The notes beneath the pieces were generated by a model that saw only the letters and a program-made list of their open reading frames with translations, made no database searches and was not told the DNA's origin. Shown here one piece after another: positions 23,299 to 33,589 of a stretch of 64,000 nt of DNA. The position numbers and the translations under genes were made by a program. Each line of letters starts with the position of its first letter. The first letter of the stretch is position 1. The stretch is from the NCBI GenBank assembly GCA_029783825.1, contig JAREIK010002964.1, positions 1,053,291 through 1,117,290 of the forward strand. The letters are read 5' to 3'. The stretch comes from Sapria himalayana (lineage: Eukaryota > Streptophyta > Magnoliopsida > Malpighiales > Rafflesiaceae).

Positions 23299-23310
23299 GC
23301 TATGATGTCA
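23299..23310 (-). other. Degenerate primer-binding site of element Q
   Basis: On the minus strand TGACATCATAGC, 9 of 12 bases matching the plant initiator-Met tRNA primer site TGGTATCAGAGC, placed just inside the right-hand (5') LTR. This fixes the orientation of element Q. Confidence 0.45.
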
Positions 23311-23315
23311 AAAAT

Positions 23316-23972
23316 CATGCACTTAATCTTCTTGCTAAGCTTAAATGCAATACTTATATAATTTGTCCTTCTAATATTACTAAGTCAACCTCTCACTCGC
23401 CGAGCAAGCTATGCAATACTTTTACACACAGTTTAGAAGCAGAGAGAAATCAAGAGAATATTCAAAAGAAAAAAACTTTTTATTAAAGAAAGAATTATTT
23501 ACAATGCATTAAAAAAAACTCACAACTTAATATTGCAGGTTATAGTTTGGAAATGAGGTTATCCCCTCCTTATATACACATCAATAAAAGTGTAAAAAAT
23601 TTTTTAAAGATTCTTTTTTAACCTAAAGAATCTTAAAGAGTTCTACTATATACATATAATTATAAGACAATCACAGAATATTATAAACTAATCTCACATA
23701 TTTCATTGTATTTCACATCATTCAACATAAATATGAACTTCATAATCTTCTAGAATCTTTCATATACATCTAGCAAAGAAAAGTATCTCAAAATTTCTAG
23801 AATCTTCTTACCATCTTCCCCACATGTATGGACACTAACAGTATCTTCTATTATTATATAAAATTCTCCAGAGTCTTCTATAATCTTCCACATAACATTG
23901 GACAAAGAGATCTCTACAACTCTTTAAAATATTCTCATTATATATGGACCTAAGGGCTCTCTTGTGCCCATA
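23316..23972 (-). repeat. 5' LTR of Gypsy-type element Q
   Basis: About 655 bp, homologous to 13649-14271. Starts on the minus strand near TATGGGCACAAGAGAGCCC. Boundaries are good to about 10 bp only, and the 5-bp target duplication could not be verified. Confidence 0.65.
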
Positions 23973-24029
23973 GAGGAATACTTCCATTATAATGGTGACG
24001 TCTAGAGAATGAGACTGTTATACTAAGCT

Positions 24030-25738
24030 CCCGAAAGAGTAAATCATAGTGGTCTATTGTATAAATATTTTTTCCTCAAGATAATCATAAAAAATATATT
24101 TCTTACATTTAGGTGATATATAATCTATATATGGGATGTAATAATAGAAAGTAGTAACATAAAATTAACTATTTTAGCCATTAGAAAAAAGATATTCTAG
24201 TAGTCAATACCAAAATTTTGAGTAAATTCCCTAGCTACCAACCTGGCCATCAGCCAAATATTCGTATTCCTTTCATACGGGTCTCATTTTCATTGTGTGT
24301 ACTAATCTACATCTCACTACTTATTTATGCAAATGTTTTTGAATAAGACCTTTAGTATAATTAAATATGATATTACTTAATTCATCTAACATAGCTAGTC
24401 GCCATCTTAGATGACTAAGTACCATATAAAAAGCCTATAAAATCATATAATCATCAAGAAAAAATAAGAAACTAAAAAATAAAATATCAAAACGAGAATA
24501 AAAGAATATTTAATACAACGATAATAAAGAAAACACATTTTTGATTCCTTCCATAGTACAATCAGTATATATACTATTAGATATATATTGTCTAATATGA
24601 TTAATACAATAAAGGACTCATCTAAGGAAAAATGTGAACTTTCCTACATAGTATAGTTGAAACGATAAAATACTTATCTATAAAAAATTATGAACATATC
24701 CACCTAATATATATACTATTAGATTTGGATCATCAAATTTTCTAACCTTTATCTCCCTCTGAAAGGGAGACTCACATCCCTTGTCCAATTTGAAACTCAC
24801 ACTAGGCTCATTCCCTTTGCGTAACTTCCCAAAAGAGGTGTCACCAATCTCCTCAAAGCCAATCATATAAAAAGTATCAAGTATAGGCATACAAGTAGGG
24901 TCAACAATTGATCATACATCAGGAGTAACAACCAGACATGGGGGCAAGCTTACCACTATAATGAATAATTACGCTCCTAGTCTCTAATGAATAACAAGTA
25001 TATCCCTTCTGACGGCATGTGTCTCTCTATTAGTTATACCAACTAGTATGAGATATATTATGAGATAATAAAAGATTATATTCAATTGATTTAAGAATTT
25101 GTGTTTACCATCGCTTCTCACAAAAAATATATAGGCACGCTCCTATAAAAAAATATCATTGTCATTTCATGAAAATTTTGATTTTTTCTCTCAACTATCA
25201 TATTCTGTGCATGAGTGCTAGCACAAAATATTTGATGAACAATCTTGTACTCTTTAAAAAATAATAAAATTAAAGAGAAATTTATTTTAAAGCATTATCA
25301 TTTTTTAATATCTTATTATTATAATTAAACTAAGTTTTTATTTTTTTGCATAAGATTTCATAAAAATTAAAAAAAACTATAAATTTTCTTCAATAATAAA
25401 AATCATATATATTGAGCATAATTATTAATAAAAATAACAAAATATCTCAAATAATCATAAATGATCATCTTATTGAAGCCCTAAATATATAAATAGATCA
25501 AATAAAATGGGTATCCCAATATATAAGGTTAAAGTATGTCGAGTAATATTTTAATAATCCCCCTACCCCAAATTTCATGTTTGTTGACTCATGAATTAAT
25601 AATCACAATAGAGATAATCATTTTCTTTATACTATTTGTAAAAATAAGATTGATACAATCAATGATAAATAATTAGAATAAGACGTTGTTAATAATGATA
25701 ATAATTATATTTTCAATATATTTTTTTCAAATTCATTG
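24030..25738 (-). pseudogene. Copia P integrase and N-terminal RT remnant
   Basis: Minus-strand translation, right to left. The integrase core is at 25470-25150 with VIFINNYAQYI (usual ITFIDDYSRY) and IVERKNQNFHEM (usual VAERKNRTLLEM). A linker at 24890-24690 contains EIKVRKFDDPNLIVY. The RT start is at about 24440-24060 with KGFTQNFGIDY, a decayed FSPVAKLNTVRVLLS run, and LNVRNIFFMIILRKK (usual LDVKNAFLHGDLEEE). The piece ends where LTR element Q begins and continues at 13648. The integrase side ends abruptly at hAT sequence (25739). Confidence 0.75.
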
Positions 25739-27211
25739 TAGAGATGTTAAGTGGACCAGACGGCATGAGCACAACATGAGGCACAGACCAAAATAAGTGT
25801 GTCTAGCCCAACACAACATGGTCTAGAACCATGCCTGGACCATGATCAAGCAGGACCAAGAGACAGCTCCAATCATGCTAGACCGGGGGAATCCATGACT
25901 CATGTTCAGCCAAGCATGACCCACATGCTTGCCACATTGGCACGAACCACTAGCATGGTGACTCATGATCGAGCACAGGTCACAAGTTACAAGTCACGTT
26001 CTCACCTCACGGGACATGAAAAACAATAGGTCATGCCTATCACTTTTCATATCACCAAAAACAAGTTTAATATATATTAATCTGTAGTTGTCGAATTTCA
26101 TTGCAACAACTACACGAAGAAATTATATGACTATCAGATTTCTACCGATTTTTAATTAAAAAAATTTAAATAAAAAATAAATTTTCATGTAAACATTTTT
26201 ATAAATAAAGAATACAAATTTCTTAAATTTTATTCTCTCCACCTCATTTCCTATTCTCTTTCTCTTCTCTCGCTCATTTCATCTTCTAAGTTTTGTATTG
26301 TGACACTTAGTAAAATGTTTAATTCCATTATTTTTTATTAATATTGACCTAATAAGTTTAGAAAAAAAAAAGAACAGATAAGAAAGTAAACTATGAATAC
26401 GGGCTACTACTACTCGCATAAATTTATGCGATTTTGGTACACAATTTTATTTATTTATTAATTTATAACAGTTATTACATTTTTTACGATTAGATATTTA
26501 AATAAATATATGATAAATAATAACTTTATTGATAATGAATTTGAATTATATTTATATATATATATATAATAATAATAATAACCCAACCAAAATATTTGAG
26601 GCCAAAACTTGGGTCTCACTAATAGTCTTGACCTATTTGCCTAAAAAACTTAAAACTACATGAATTTTAATAGTATAGACTCGCTTTAATATAATAAAAA
26701 ATAAAAATTTTAAGGATAAAGAAAAATTAGCATAATACATATATTATAAAAATATATATACATGTATGAGTACAGGTGACATTGATCACCTTAAGAGATA
26801 TTTTAATCAATACAATAAAAATATGATGAATTAGATCCCAAACAAATTTAATTAAGCAACAAGATTTTTTAAATTGAATCAAGTTTAGCTTCATTAACCA
26901 TTTTTATTTATCACAATGACTTTAGAGGAAATGCATGACCAAATTGATTACAATCATAGGTCCTATTAATTTTTTAGAGAATCAAAAAGTAATCAACATT
27001 ATGCATATATACTTCCAATCTGGTTATCATAAGATTCCTAGGTTCATTAATAAGAATAACATAATAAAATATTATAAATTAAAAAAATAATTAATAATTA
27101 ATAATTAATAAATTTAAAAAATATAGTAGAGTATGTCAATGTTAATGTTATTCGATATCTAGACTAATCTATACGATACATCAGCCATCAAGCACATACC
27201 TCACTACCCAC

Positions 27212-27827
27212 CATAGTTGTGAAAGGTGTGCCTTAGGTGCGCCTAGGCTCAGGTGCAAGCGAGGCAAAAGCAAGGCACAAGCAAGGCTGAAGCTCGGTGC
27301 AGGCAAGACACAAGCAAGGCGCAGACATGGCGCCTCATCTTGGCCAGGGCGAGGCTCATTCACGAAGGCACACAGATAGCAAAAGCACGCACCTTCCTTG
27401 AGGCATGAAGCTCTCCACAAGCACACCTCCGTGCATGTTGCCATCCATCGAGCTCCATAAAGCTCGTCGAGCTCCTGGAGCACAAACAAGAGCTACATGA
27501 AGTTGGACTAGTTCTTGGAGCTTGACGGAAGCTCGTATAGCTCCATGAAGGTCCTGGAGCTCTTGGTCAAACTCCATGGAGTTCCTCGTCGAGCTCTAGG
27601 TGCTCCTCAATGAGCTAGAAGGAGAGGGGCAATGGGTGATATGCAATAGGCGAGTGATGAGGTGTAAAGGTATTTTTGGATTAGTATATTTGATTATATT
27701 TTTAAAAATATATATGTAAAATAGAATACGCCTTGCATAAAAAAACTCACGTCTTAAACATGTCTTGCGCCTTAAGGCTCTAGGAGGCCTTTGCACCTTG
27801 GTGTGCCTTGCGCATTTCACAACTATG
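27212..27827. mobile_element. CATAGTTGTGAAAGG-ended MITE, copy 2
   Basis: 616 bp. Left end CATAGTTGTGAAAGGTGTGC, right end (reverse-complemented) CATAGTTGTGAAATGCGCAA. Flanks CTACCCAC (27204-27211) and CCACCTAC (27828-27835), 6 of 8 identical. It interrupts the hAT E transposase at a site where the intact copies have CTCACCGGTCACTATGTGG. The inside is rich in GGCGAGGC/CAAGGCACAAG and GAGCTCC words, with several self-complementary GAGCTC stretches (27410-27610). The frames at 27181-27820 derive from it and are not genes. Confidence 0.85.
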
Positions 27828-28135
27828 CCACCTACTATATAGATTCGAAATTTAAATTTAATAAAAAAATTTTAAGATTTCATACGTTTCTTCAACATTA
27901 TGATAACTCTACAATATATGAGTGGATGACAATGATCTTTAGAAAATATAATATTCAGAATATAATTTTTAATTTTACATTTGACAATTTCCAATATTAA
28001 AAATGAATTATTAGGTAAAATATATTATATTATATGTATGTATCACATAATTAACTTAATTGTATAAATATGAATAAAAGTTATTACCTTAATATTAGAA
28101 AAGATAAAAAATTTACTAAAATAACTTATGGCATT

Positions 28136-29787
28136 TAACTATATATATCAAATAGATCATGTCATGCTGGCATAATCCCTTTTTGCTAGGCATGACCATG
28201 CCACCATATCGTGTCAGACACAACATAGGAATCAACTGGTCGGCCCAACACAGTATGGTGGCCCGACCGAATACAGGGCCATGTCGGACCATGTCGTACA
28301 GTCCTTGCGAAACCCATTGCCCATTGGGTGAAAATGCAACAAGTGTTGTGCTTACATGGCTGGTCAATTGCAAGATCCAACATGTGGCTGGATTTTTTTT
28401 AAAAATAAAAACTCACCCCATCGGGCAGCTACTCGATGAGACGTGACCCATGACCCTTAGCCAGTCATGGGTCCTCAAGCCGAAGAACCTATGAGATTCA
28501 AATAGCCCAGGCAACCCATGTCTGTCCCGAAGCCCAGCCCATTTTAGGCATGCCTGGCTCGGCACGGCAAGCTACAGTATTATGCTCGAACTCATGCTGA
28601 GCGCACCATCAACACGAGTCATGCCGTGCCAAAAGTTTTCAGCCCACGTGTCATGTCAGGCACAACACGAGTGCCTAACACGTGAGCACGGCACGGGTGA
28701 CCATGCACCGAGTGTAGCCTCATGGAAAAATGACACGGCAATGCCCAATGGGCGATAGCTTAGCACGCCCAACATGCGACGGCAGCGCGGCAACATTTTA
28801 CCAAATCCCTAATTTTTAAAAAATTATATTGACCCAACCCAAACTAGTTTTGCAGAACCAAGCCGAACCGGCCCAAACCCAATGCAGATTTCGAGTCGTC
28901 GACTATGTCGGTAGAGGAGTCAAATGGGTTGTGTCATGTTGGCCCGGCACGGTTTTAAGCTGCTCGACCATGCTTTTGTGCCCGGCATAGTTCTGTAAGG
29001 TCAGGCCCGACACAATTCTGTGAGATCAAGCCCGGCACGAGCCCACGACTCGAAATCTACCGGGTACGACCTAGTTCAAATCGGGCCAAACCCCTAATTT
29101 TTAAAAAAATTAGGATTTCGGGGCGCGGCGCCTCGCCTCAATGCCGCCATCGCCCTTTTAGGGCTCGGCTAGCCTCGCCCATTGGGCATCAGCTCACTAT
29201 GACCAGGCTCAGTGCGTGGTCACGTGTGTCGTGCCTGGCACGACCGGGGCCGAGCAAGGCCCTCATATCGTGCCTGGCACAGCATGCAGGCCAAATTTCA
29301 TCAACCCAACACGGCACGACCGGGGCCGAGCGTGCGCCTGGCACTGGCCCGAGCAAGGCACTATAGCATGCCGTGCCCGGCCATGCACGGCCGAATCATG
29401 TCGTGCCTCATGCTGGGCCGGCCAAGCTGGCTCAGCCCGTTTGATGCCTCCACATGTCGGGCCTTACCTCCAAGGAACCGTGTCATGCCATGCATGGCAC
29501 GATACTCTAGTGTGATGTGCCTAACACGACATACCAGCCTGATTAGGCCCAAAAAAATGGGTCAAGCTAGGTTGGGCCAGCCCATTTGACACCACTAGGT
29601 AGACCATGCAATTGAGTCAGGCACACGGGTCATGCTTAGCCCGACACGAGACACTACTCACATCGGACCAGCACAACACAAACTATTCCATTGGGCAACA
29701 TGATTCCGAACCATGTCATGTCAAGCCAAATACGGCTGAACCAGGTTGTGCCCAAACCACCCAACCCGGTTGACACCTCTTCATCTA
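28136..29787. mobile_element. Nested GC-rich non-autonomous hAT cluster inside hAT E
   Basis: 1.65 kb of GC-rich subterminal-type sequence that splits the hAT E transposase. Eroded left end near 28150 (TATCAAATAGATC), right end TTGACACCTCTT near 29768-29779. An internal TAGAGGAGTCAAATGGGTTG at 28911 and its partner CCCATTTGACACCACTA ending 29597 mark a second element nested in the first. GGCACGA/TCGTGCC words recur many times. No transposase sequence. Exact element borders inside the cluster remain uncertain. The frames at 28116-29589 are by-products of the composition. Confidence 0.6.
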
Positions 29788-31403
29788 ACTAGATAACAAA
29801 AATTTAGGCATCTTTGTTTATCAACAAGCCTAAAAAATTTCAAATGGATGAAAAATACCATAAGAATTATACTTATTTAATGTTAAAGTTTAACATTAAC
29901 TATCAACATGTAATATTAGACTATATCAATAATAAAAATGATAAACTTATTATTGACAATACTTACTGCGATACTATAATTTTATTTATAAAATTTCTAA
30001 AAATTATTTATGACATGACGAACATATATTTGTCAATTTATACTCTCATCACTTGCATTGTACTCAAATACATATATAACATTAGTGACATGTTTAGGAA
30101 GTTTTGGATAACTCAATATTTAGTAACATAGTTGTTAAAATAGAAACTAAATACTTAAAGTGCTTATTCACTATTTCATCACTATATTATCTGGTTGCAT
30201 GTATGGAACTTAGATTTAAGATGAAAAGAATAGAGAATATCTTTATCATACATATCTTTGTTCATGAACTAAGAACACCAACCTAAAGATTTAATTCATG
30301 ATTAGTTGACCGAGCTATTTATATAATGCGACACTAGATATGATAGTAGTTATAGCTATACTCCGAGCAAGAACATGGATATCATATTCAGAAATGACTT
30401 CTCCATTCAATTAGCATAGAGGAACGACAGATAGACCATCAAATATTGGCAAGTTATTTTGATACTTAAATATTAATTACTGCTCAATATTATCATATAA
30501 AGATAACAAGAATCTTAAATGAAATTCATGTGAGTCCACCTATCCAGTGCTGTCAAAAATAGCATGTGACCTACTAACTCCTCAGCTGTCGAGCGTAGCA
30601 TCAAAGTCTATTTGTTTTGTTGTAGTCAATGTGATTTAATATAAAAGATCGAGACTGTGGTTAAATATTATTGAGGTACTAACATGCATGAATAATTAAA
30701 ATGATTCGAGATTGAGCATCCGGGATCATACTAAAATAATAGTAGAGAAGTTACTGACTGATGATGACTAATTTGAGATTAAGCCCACTTCTAGTGATAC
30801 CATGAGACATTTATGCGATAATGATCATTTGCATTCGTATACAAATTGGCATTGAGATTAATGATTGGCATTGTATTATTTTATTTTTTTTTAATTAGAT
30901 GATGAATGATAGATATATTTTTTTGATATTTTGATTATTAAGCTTTGTCATTTGTGTTAATAAATTTATTTTTTTTTTTGATTTATGTAAAATAAATAAA
31001 TAATATAATGTTATAGTCACAACTCATAAAGGCCAAAAAATAACATAAAATTTAAAATTTGTAAAAAAAAAATTAAATCATTAATCATTTAATTCGCAAT
31101 TCCACAACCAAAACTGGTGGGGCGAGCACGTGGAGGTGAGTCGAGTCTAGAGTGTGAGTCAGTCTCAAAATTGGGAGTCCTAGCTAGGTTGGCATGTTGG
31201 GCCCAAAGTGACCAGGCCCAACCCAAATTTGGCCAAGTTCCAATCCGGATGAGCTATGTCGAGTCAGCCATTATCGAGTCATGTCATCCCAGGCACAACA
31301 CGACTCCCACACCAAATCATGTCAACAAGGCATAACCCATTTGACACCACTATGTACACCCATACGTCAACACCCCTACACTAGAGAACCACCTCCAATA
31401 CAA

Positions 31404-31630
31404 TGTTAAGCTCACCAAAGTTGAAAGGGTTTTGTGTAGAAAAGAGAAAAAAGGAAGAGGAGAGAAAAAAGCAAAAAAAAAAAAGTTTTTAAAAATGAAA
31501 GTTAATTTTTAAAGAACATAAACCATATATATATATATATATATAGACAGAGAGAGAGAGAGAGAGAGAGATGCTTTAGAGCAGCTCAATTCAAGTATTC
31601 ATAAATAATAATAAAAATAAATAAAACTGT
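31404..31630 (-). repeat. Probable 5' LTR of Copia P
   Basis: Resembles the 3' LTR at 10297-10494: AAAGTTG..., an A/G-rich run, a (TA)n(GA)n microsatellite, then CAATTCAAGTATTCATAAATAATAATAA. Left edge TGTTAAG. Just left of it (minus strand) TTGTATTGGAGG could be a decayed primer site (8/12 to TGGTATCAGAGC). Microsatellite growth (31531-31571) explains the extra length. Confidence 0.5.
31529..31571. repeat. (TA)n-(GA)n microsatellite
   Basis: TA run followed by GACAGA and a GA run, inside the presumed LTR; the counterpart in the other LTR is much shorter (10401-10424). Confidence 0.9.
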
Positions 31631-31891
31631 AAAAAAAACTAAAACTCAAGAATATACATTAATAAGAATTGAAACTAAAGAAATTTGAAGCCAAACCTTT
31701 AAAGTCTGAGGAGAAAGTAAAGCAACTCTATTGAAGCACAACTCTAGAAAGACTACCTGTAGTTAGTAGTGGTGACCACATAGAATTAGCAAAATGGTAC
31801 AAGCAAACCAATTTAAAGCATATGGCTAACATGGTACATGACACATGAAGAACTTATATGTCAAGTGTATGTGATTTCAGTAGGGAAGAAC

Positions 31892-31939
31892 CTGTGGTCT
31901 AAGGAAACGAATTATAGCTTGAACTTCTCCACATGATTC
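31892..31939 (-). CDS. Candidate 48-bp internal exon of the same unidentified gene
   Basis: The minus strand has acceptor TTTCTTTGCTGTAG then an open 16-codon island ESCGEVQAIIRFLRPQ, then CAG|GTTCTT as donor. It ends in phase 0, compatible with the phase-0 start of the candidate last exon at 9201-9290. The 94-bp interval to the next island upstream starts GTAAGT and ends CTGTAG, has a TTGACTAT branch-like site and is T-rich, all typical of a small plant intron. However, joining it to 32034-32097 creates a TGA, so the model is incomplete, or the gene is dead, or one island is not coding. Confidence 0.3.
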
Positions 31940-32033
31940 CTACAGCAAAGAAAATTTTGTTTAGGTAATAGTCAATACAAGGCAAACCCAAACATCTCTT
32001 GCAACTTAAAACAAAAGTGTGCTTACAACTTAC

Positions 32034-32097
32034 ATTCCATATCACTGCCTAAACTAGGTATGGAAAGATCATTGTTTGGTGATCCCACATCAAAAAA
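32034..32097 (-). other. Exon-like island upstream
   Basis: Minus strand: acceptor GTTATTTTAG, one open frame FFDVGSPNNDLSIPSLGSDM then E, donor GTAAGT. Not recognised. The frame ends in phase 1, and splicing to the next island gives a stop, so it could be the end of a reading frame, an untranslated exon, or chance. Confidence 0.25.
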
Positions 32098-32564
32098 CTA
32101 AAATAACGCAACATGAAGCATCACTCTTGCAGAAACAAATAAAAAATTCAATACATAACTCATTTTACTAAAGCAAGTTGGGTCTATGAAAAGGTTGTTT
32201 CTCATAGATATTGAACTAAACTTAACCAGAACATAGATCTTGTAAATCAAAAACATGATTCTGTTTTTGAAGAAAAGCACATTGAACTATCCTGATGTAT
32301 AATGTTAGGAATAGAACTATAAATAACTGAAAATTAAAAATTAAAACTACATAATATTTATAGTGGATCTCCATTTGAACATTTTTATTATTTTTCATTA
32401 TTAAAATTTGAGTTTATATTTATTTATCATGATAAAGTCAATTTAGATTGGGTAAGAGAAAGAATGTGTGTGAGGCATGCATATGTGACAACAAAAACAC
32501 ATGCATGCAATGTGCATGTGTGCGTCTATAGGGTACATATTGTTATTTTTCTTATTATTTAGTT

Positions 32565-32734
32565 TTTTTTTTTTTTGTTGGGACATCCAATCTGTGGGTT
32601 GTCCTAATATAAAAGTATTTGATATATTCATTTTTTTATGAATATTACAATAATATTTTATCTTATTTAATTTAAATTTATCATTATTCCAAAGCGAGGT
32701 TATGTATATGGATAAATTCAATAATAATAGACAT
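32565..32734. repeat. LTR-like sequence fragment
   Basis: After poly-T, TGTTGGGACATCCAATCTGT resembles the start of a Copia LTR; a related phrase is at 35412-35440. Ends not defined. Its neighbours on the right are Copia pol remnants. Confidence 0.3.
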
Positions 32735-32925
32735 AGGTGACAACTGAGTTGTGTCGTGCCAACATGGCCCATTTGAGTATGGCATGACCGTGCCACTGTG
32801 ATATGCCGGACACAACACAATGTGATTCCTATGTCATTCCTGGCATGGCATGGAAGCCAACCAGCCAGTGTGGGATGGCACGGCAAGCCCGCGTATTGCT
32901 AGGTCGTGCCAAAACATGTCAAGCT
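32735..32925. mobile_element. Short hAT subterminal remnant
   Basis: TAGGTGACAACTGAG-like left end followed by GTCGTGCC, GGCACG and CATGGCACGGC words of the hAT family. Right end not found. Confidence 0.5.
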
Positions 32926-32984
32926 TGGAGTTAACTATCCTAGAGAATTGCTATCTAGCTTGCCTTCCATAATTTTTGGAAAAA

Positions 32985-33580
32985 CTTATTTTATCTTTAA
33001 TTGCTCTACATGACAAGACAAGTTGACATCTAGATCTTTGAGATATACTTTCCTTAGATACACTTAGTACCCAAAGAGAAAATTATTTTTTTATTAGATA
33101 ATATAATTTCAATGAGTATGAATATTATTTTTTTTATCAATACTCATTTTTTAACGATCCTACAAAAAATATACATACAATTGTTGAATCTATATTTATT
33201 ACTCTTTTTTTTTTTTACTTGTAGTCCTATTTGGACGGACCACTAGTTAGTAAAAAGGGTCTTCCATCAATTATATTTGAGCATGTTAATACTTAATATG
33301 ATGTTATTTTAATAGAATCATAATACATACCAAAAAAATTCAGTTCAGGTTAAGTCTAGAGAGAGTGAAAATCTCTTTTTGAGATCATGAACATTTACAA
33401 TTAGCCATATATTCAATTTAAGTTACACCAACATATATTCATGCGAGATCTATGACATAATTTTTTTTTCTTTGAGCAATCTTATCTCCTAGAAAAGTAT
33501 GGGACATACAATTATTTTGAAATATAGTACAGATATATAATTTAGAATAATAACGATAAATATTTATGAAATACTTTGAA
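32985..33580 (+). pseudogene. Copia integrase C-terminal and RNase H fragments, fused by deletion
   Basis: 32985-33300 matches the integrase C-terminal block repeated at 42480-44106 (phrases such as CCCAAAGAGAAAATTATTTT and ATACTCATTTTTTAACGATCC). 33440-33560 translates to NLIS.KSMGHTIILKYST, equivalent to the RNase H NLISWKSKKQTVVARSSAEAEY block. The whole RT between them is missing. Confidence 0.55.
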
Positions 33581-33589
33581 TACAATAAT

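Larger units (their letters stand above)
13649..23972 (-). mobile_element. Gag-only Gypsy-type LTR element Q, split by three hAT insertions
   Basis: Two long direct repeats (13649-14271 and 23316-23972, both on the minus strand) enclose a gag gene and no pol. Removing hAT B, C and D leaves roughly 2.6 kb total with only about 180 bp between the gag zinc knuckle and the 3' LTR. A degenerate initiator-Met primer site lies next to the right LTR. Gag without protease, RT, RNase H or integrase matches the layout described for non-autonomous TR-GAG elements in plants, although a simple internal deletion would look the same. Its insertion site is the Copia P RT. Confidence 0.7.
26570..30772 (+). pseudogene. 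hAT E transposase remnant in three pieces
   Basis: Pieces follow the order of the copy at 19750-21821. The N-terminal part (26570-27203) has a LDPKQI-like stretch near 26835. After the MITE the next piece is 27836-28135, matching the KILRF..FLHSYDNSTIYE region. After a second insertion, 29790-30772 holds the DUF4413-like part (YDMTNIYLSIYTLITCIVLK near 30010-30070) and the hATC region near 30560-30690 (SSVASKSICF). Stops are frequent. The open frames at 29814-30131 and 30104-30286 are pieces of it. Confidence 0.65.
25739..31352 (+). mobile_element. hAT element E, heavily invaded, possibly a fusion of two copies
   Basis: Left end TAGAGATGTTAAGTGG, right end (reverse-complemented) TAGTGGTGTCAAATGGG. 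In between are hAT subterminal sequence, an AT-rich leader, the decayed transposase (two parts) and the 3' zone. The flanks ATTCATTG and TGTACACC do not match, so either the duplication has decayed or the ends belong to two different insertions joined by a deletion. Copia P gag/protease, expected just right of the integrase, is absent, which favours the latter. Confidence 0.65.
10297..31630 (-). mobile_element. Copia element P (minus strand) carrying a 3-level nest of insertions
   Basis: Reading right to left on the minus strand: probable 5' LTR 31404-31630, integrase and early RT 25738-24030, the rest of RT 13648-13220, RNase H 11150-10500, purine-rich tract AGGGAAGAATG just before the 3' LTR, then the 3' LTR 10494-10297. 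Three insertions split it: hAT E (25739-31352), Gypsy-type Q (13649-23972) and a LINE (about 11150-13220). Gag and protease are missing between the 5' LTR and integrase. Only the order and complementarity of the pol pieces support the join, but they fit well. No 5-bp target duplication was confirmed. Confidence 0.65.
31631..32440. other. Transposon-free stretch with exon-like islands on the minus strand
   Basis: About 800 bp with no recognisable transposon motif and more balanced composition than its surroundings. On the minus strand it shows plant-like splice signals (see 31892-31939 and 32034-32097). Lies directly right of the Copia P 5' LTR, as 9000-10296 lies directly left of its 3' LTR. 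Confidence 0.35.

Noticed and set aside
27181..27820. 102-codon frame on the minus strand and neighbours
   Set aside because: Inside the MITE 27212-27827 and running over its border; no family motif.
31892..31939. Resemblance of the island GEVQAIIRFL to mariner/SETMAR-type openings
   Set aside because: Ten residues only and no further mariner motif, D,D residues or TA-flanked ends nearby; kept only as an exon-like island.
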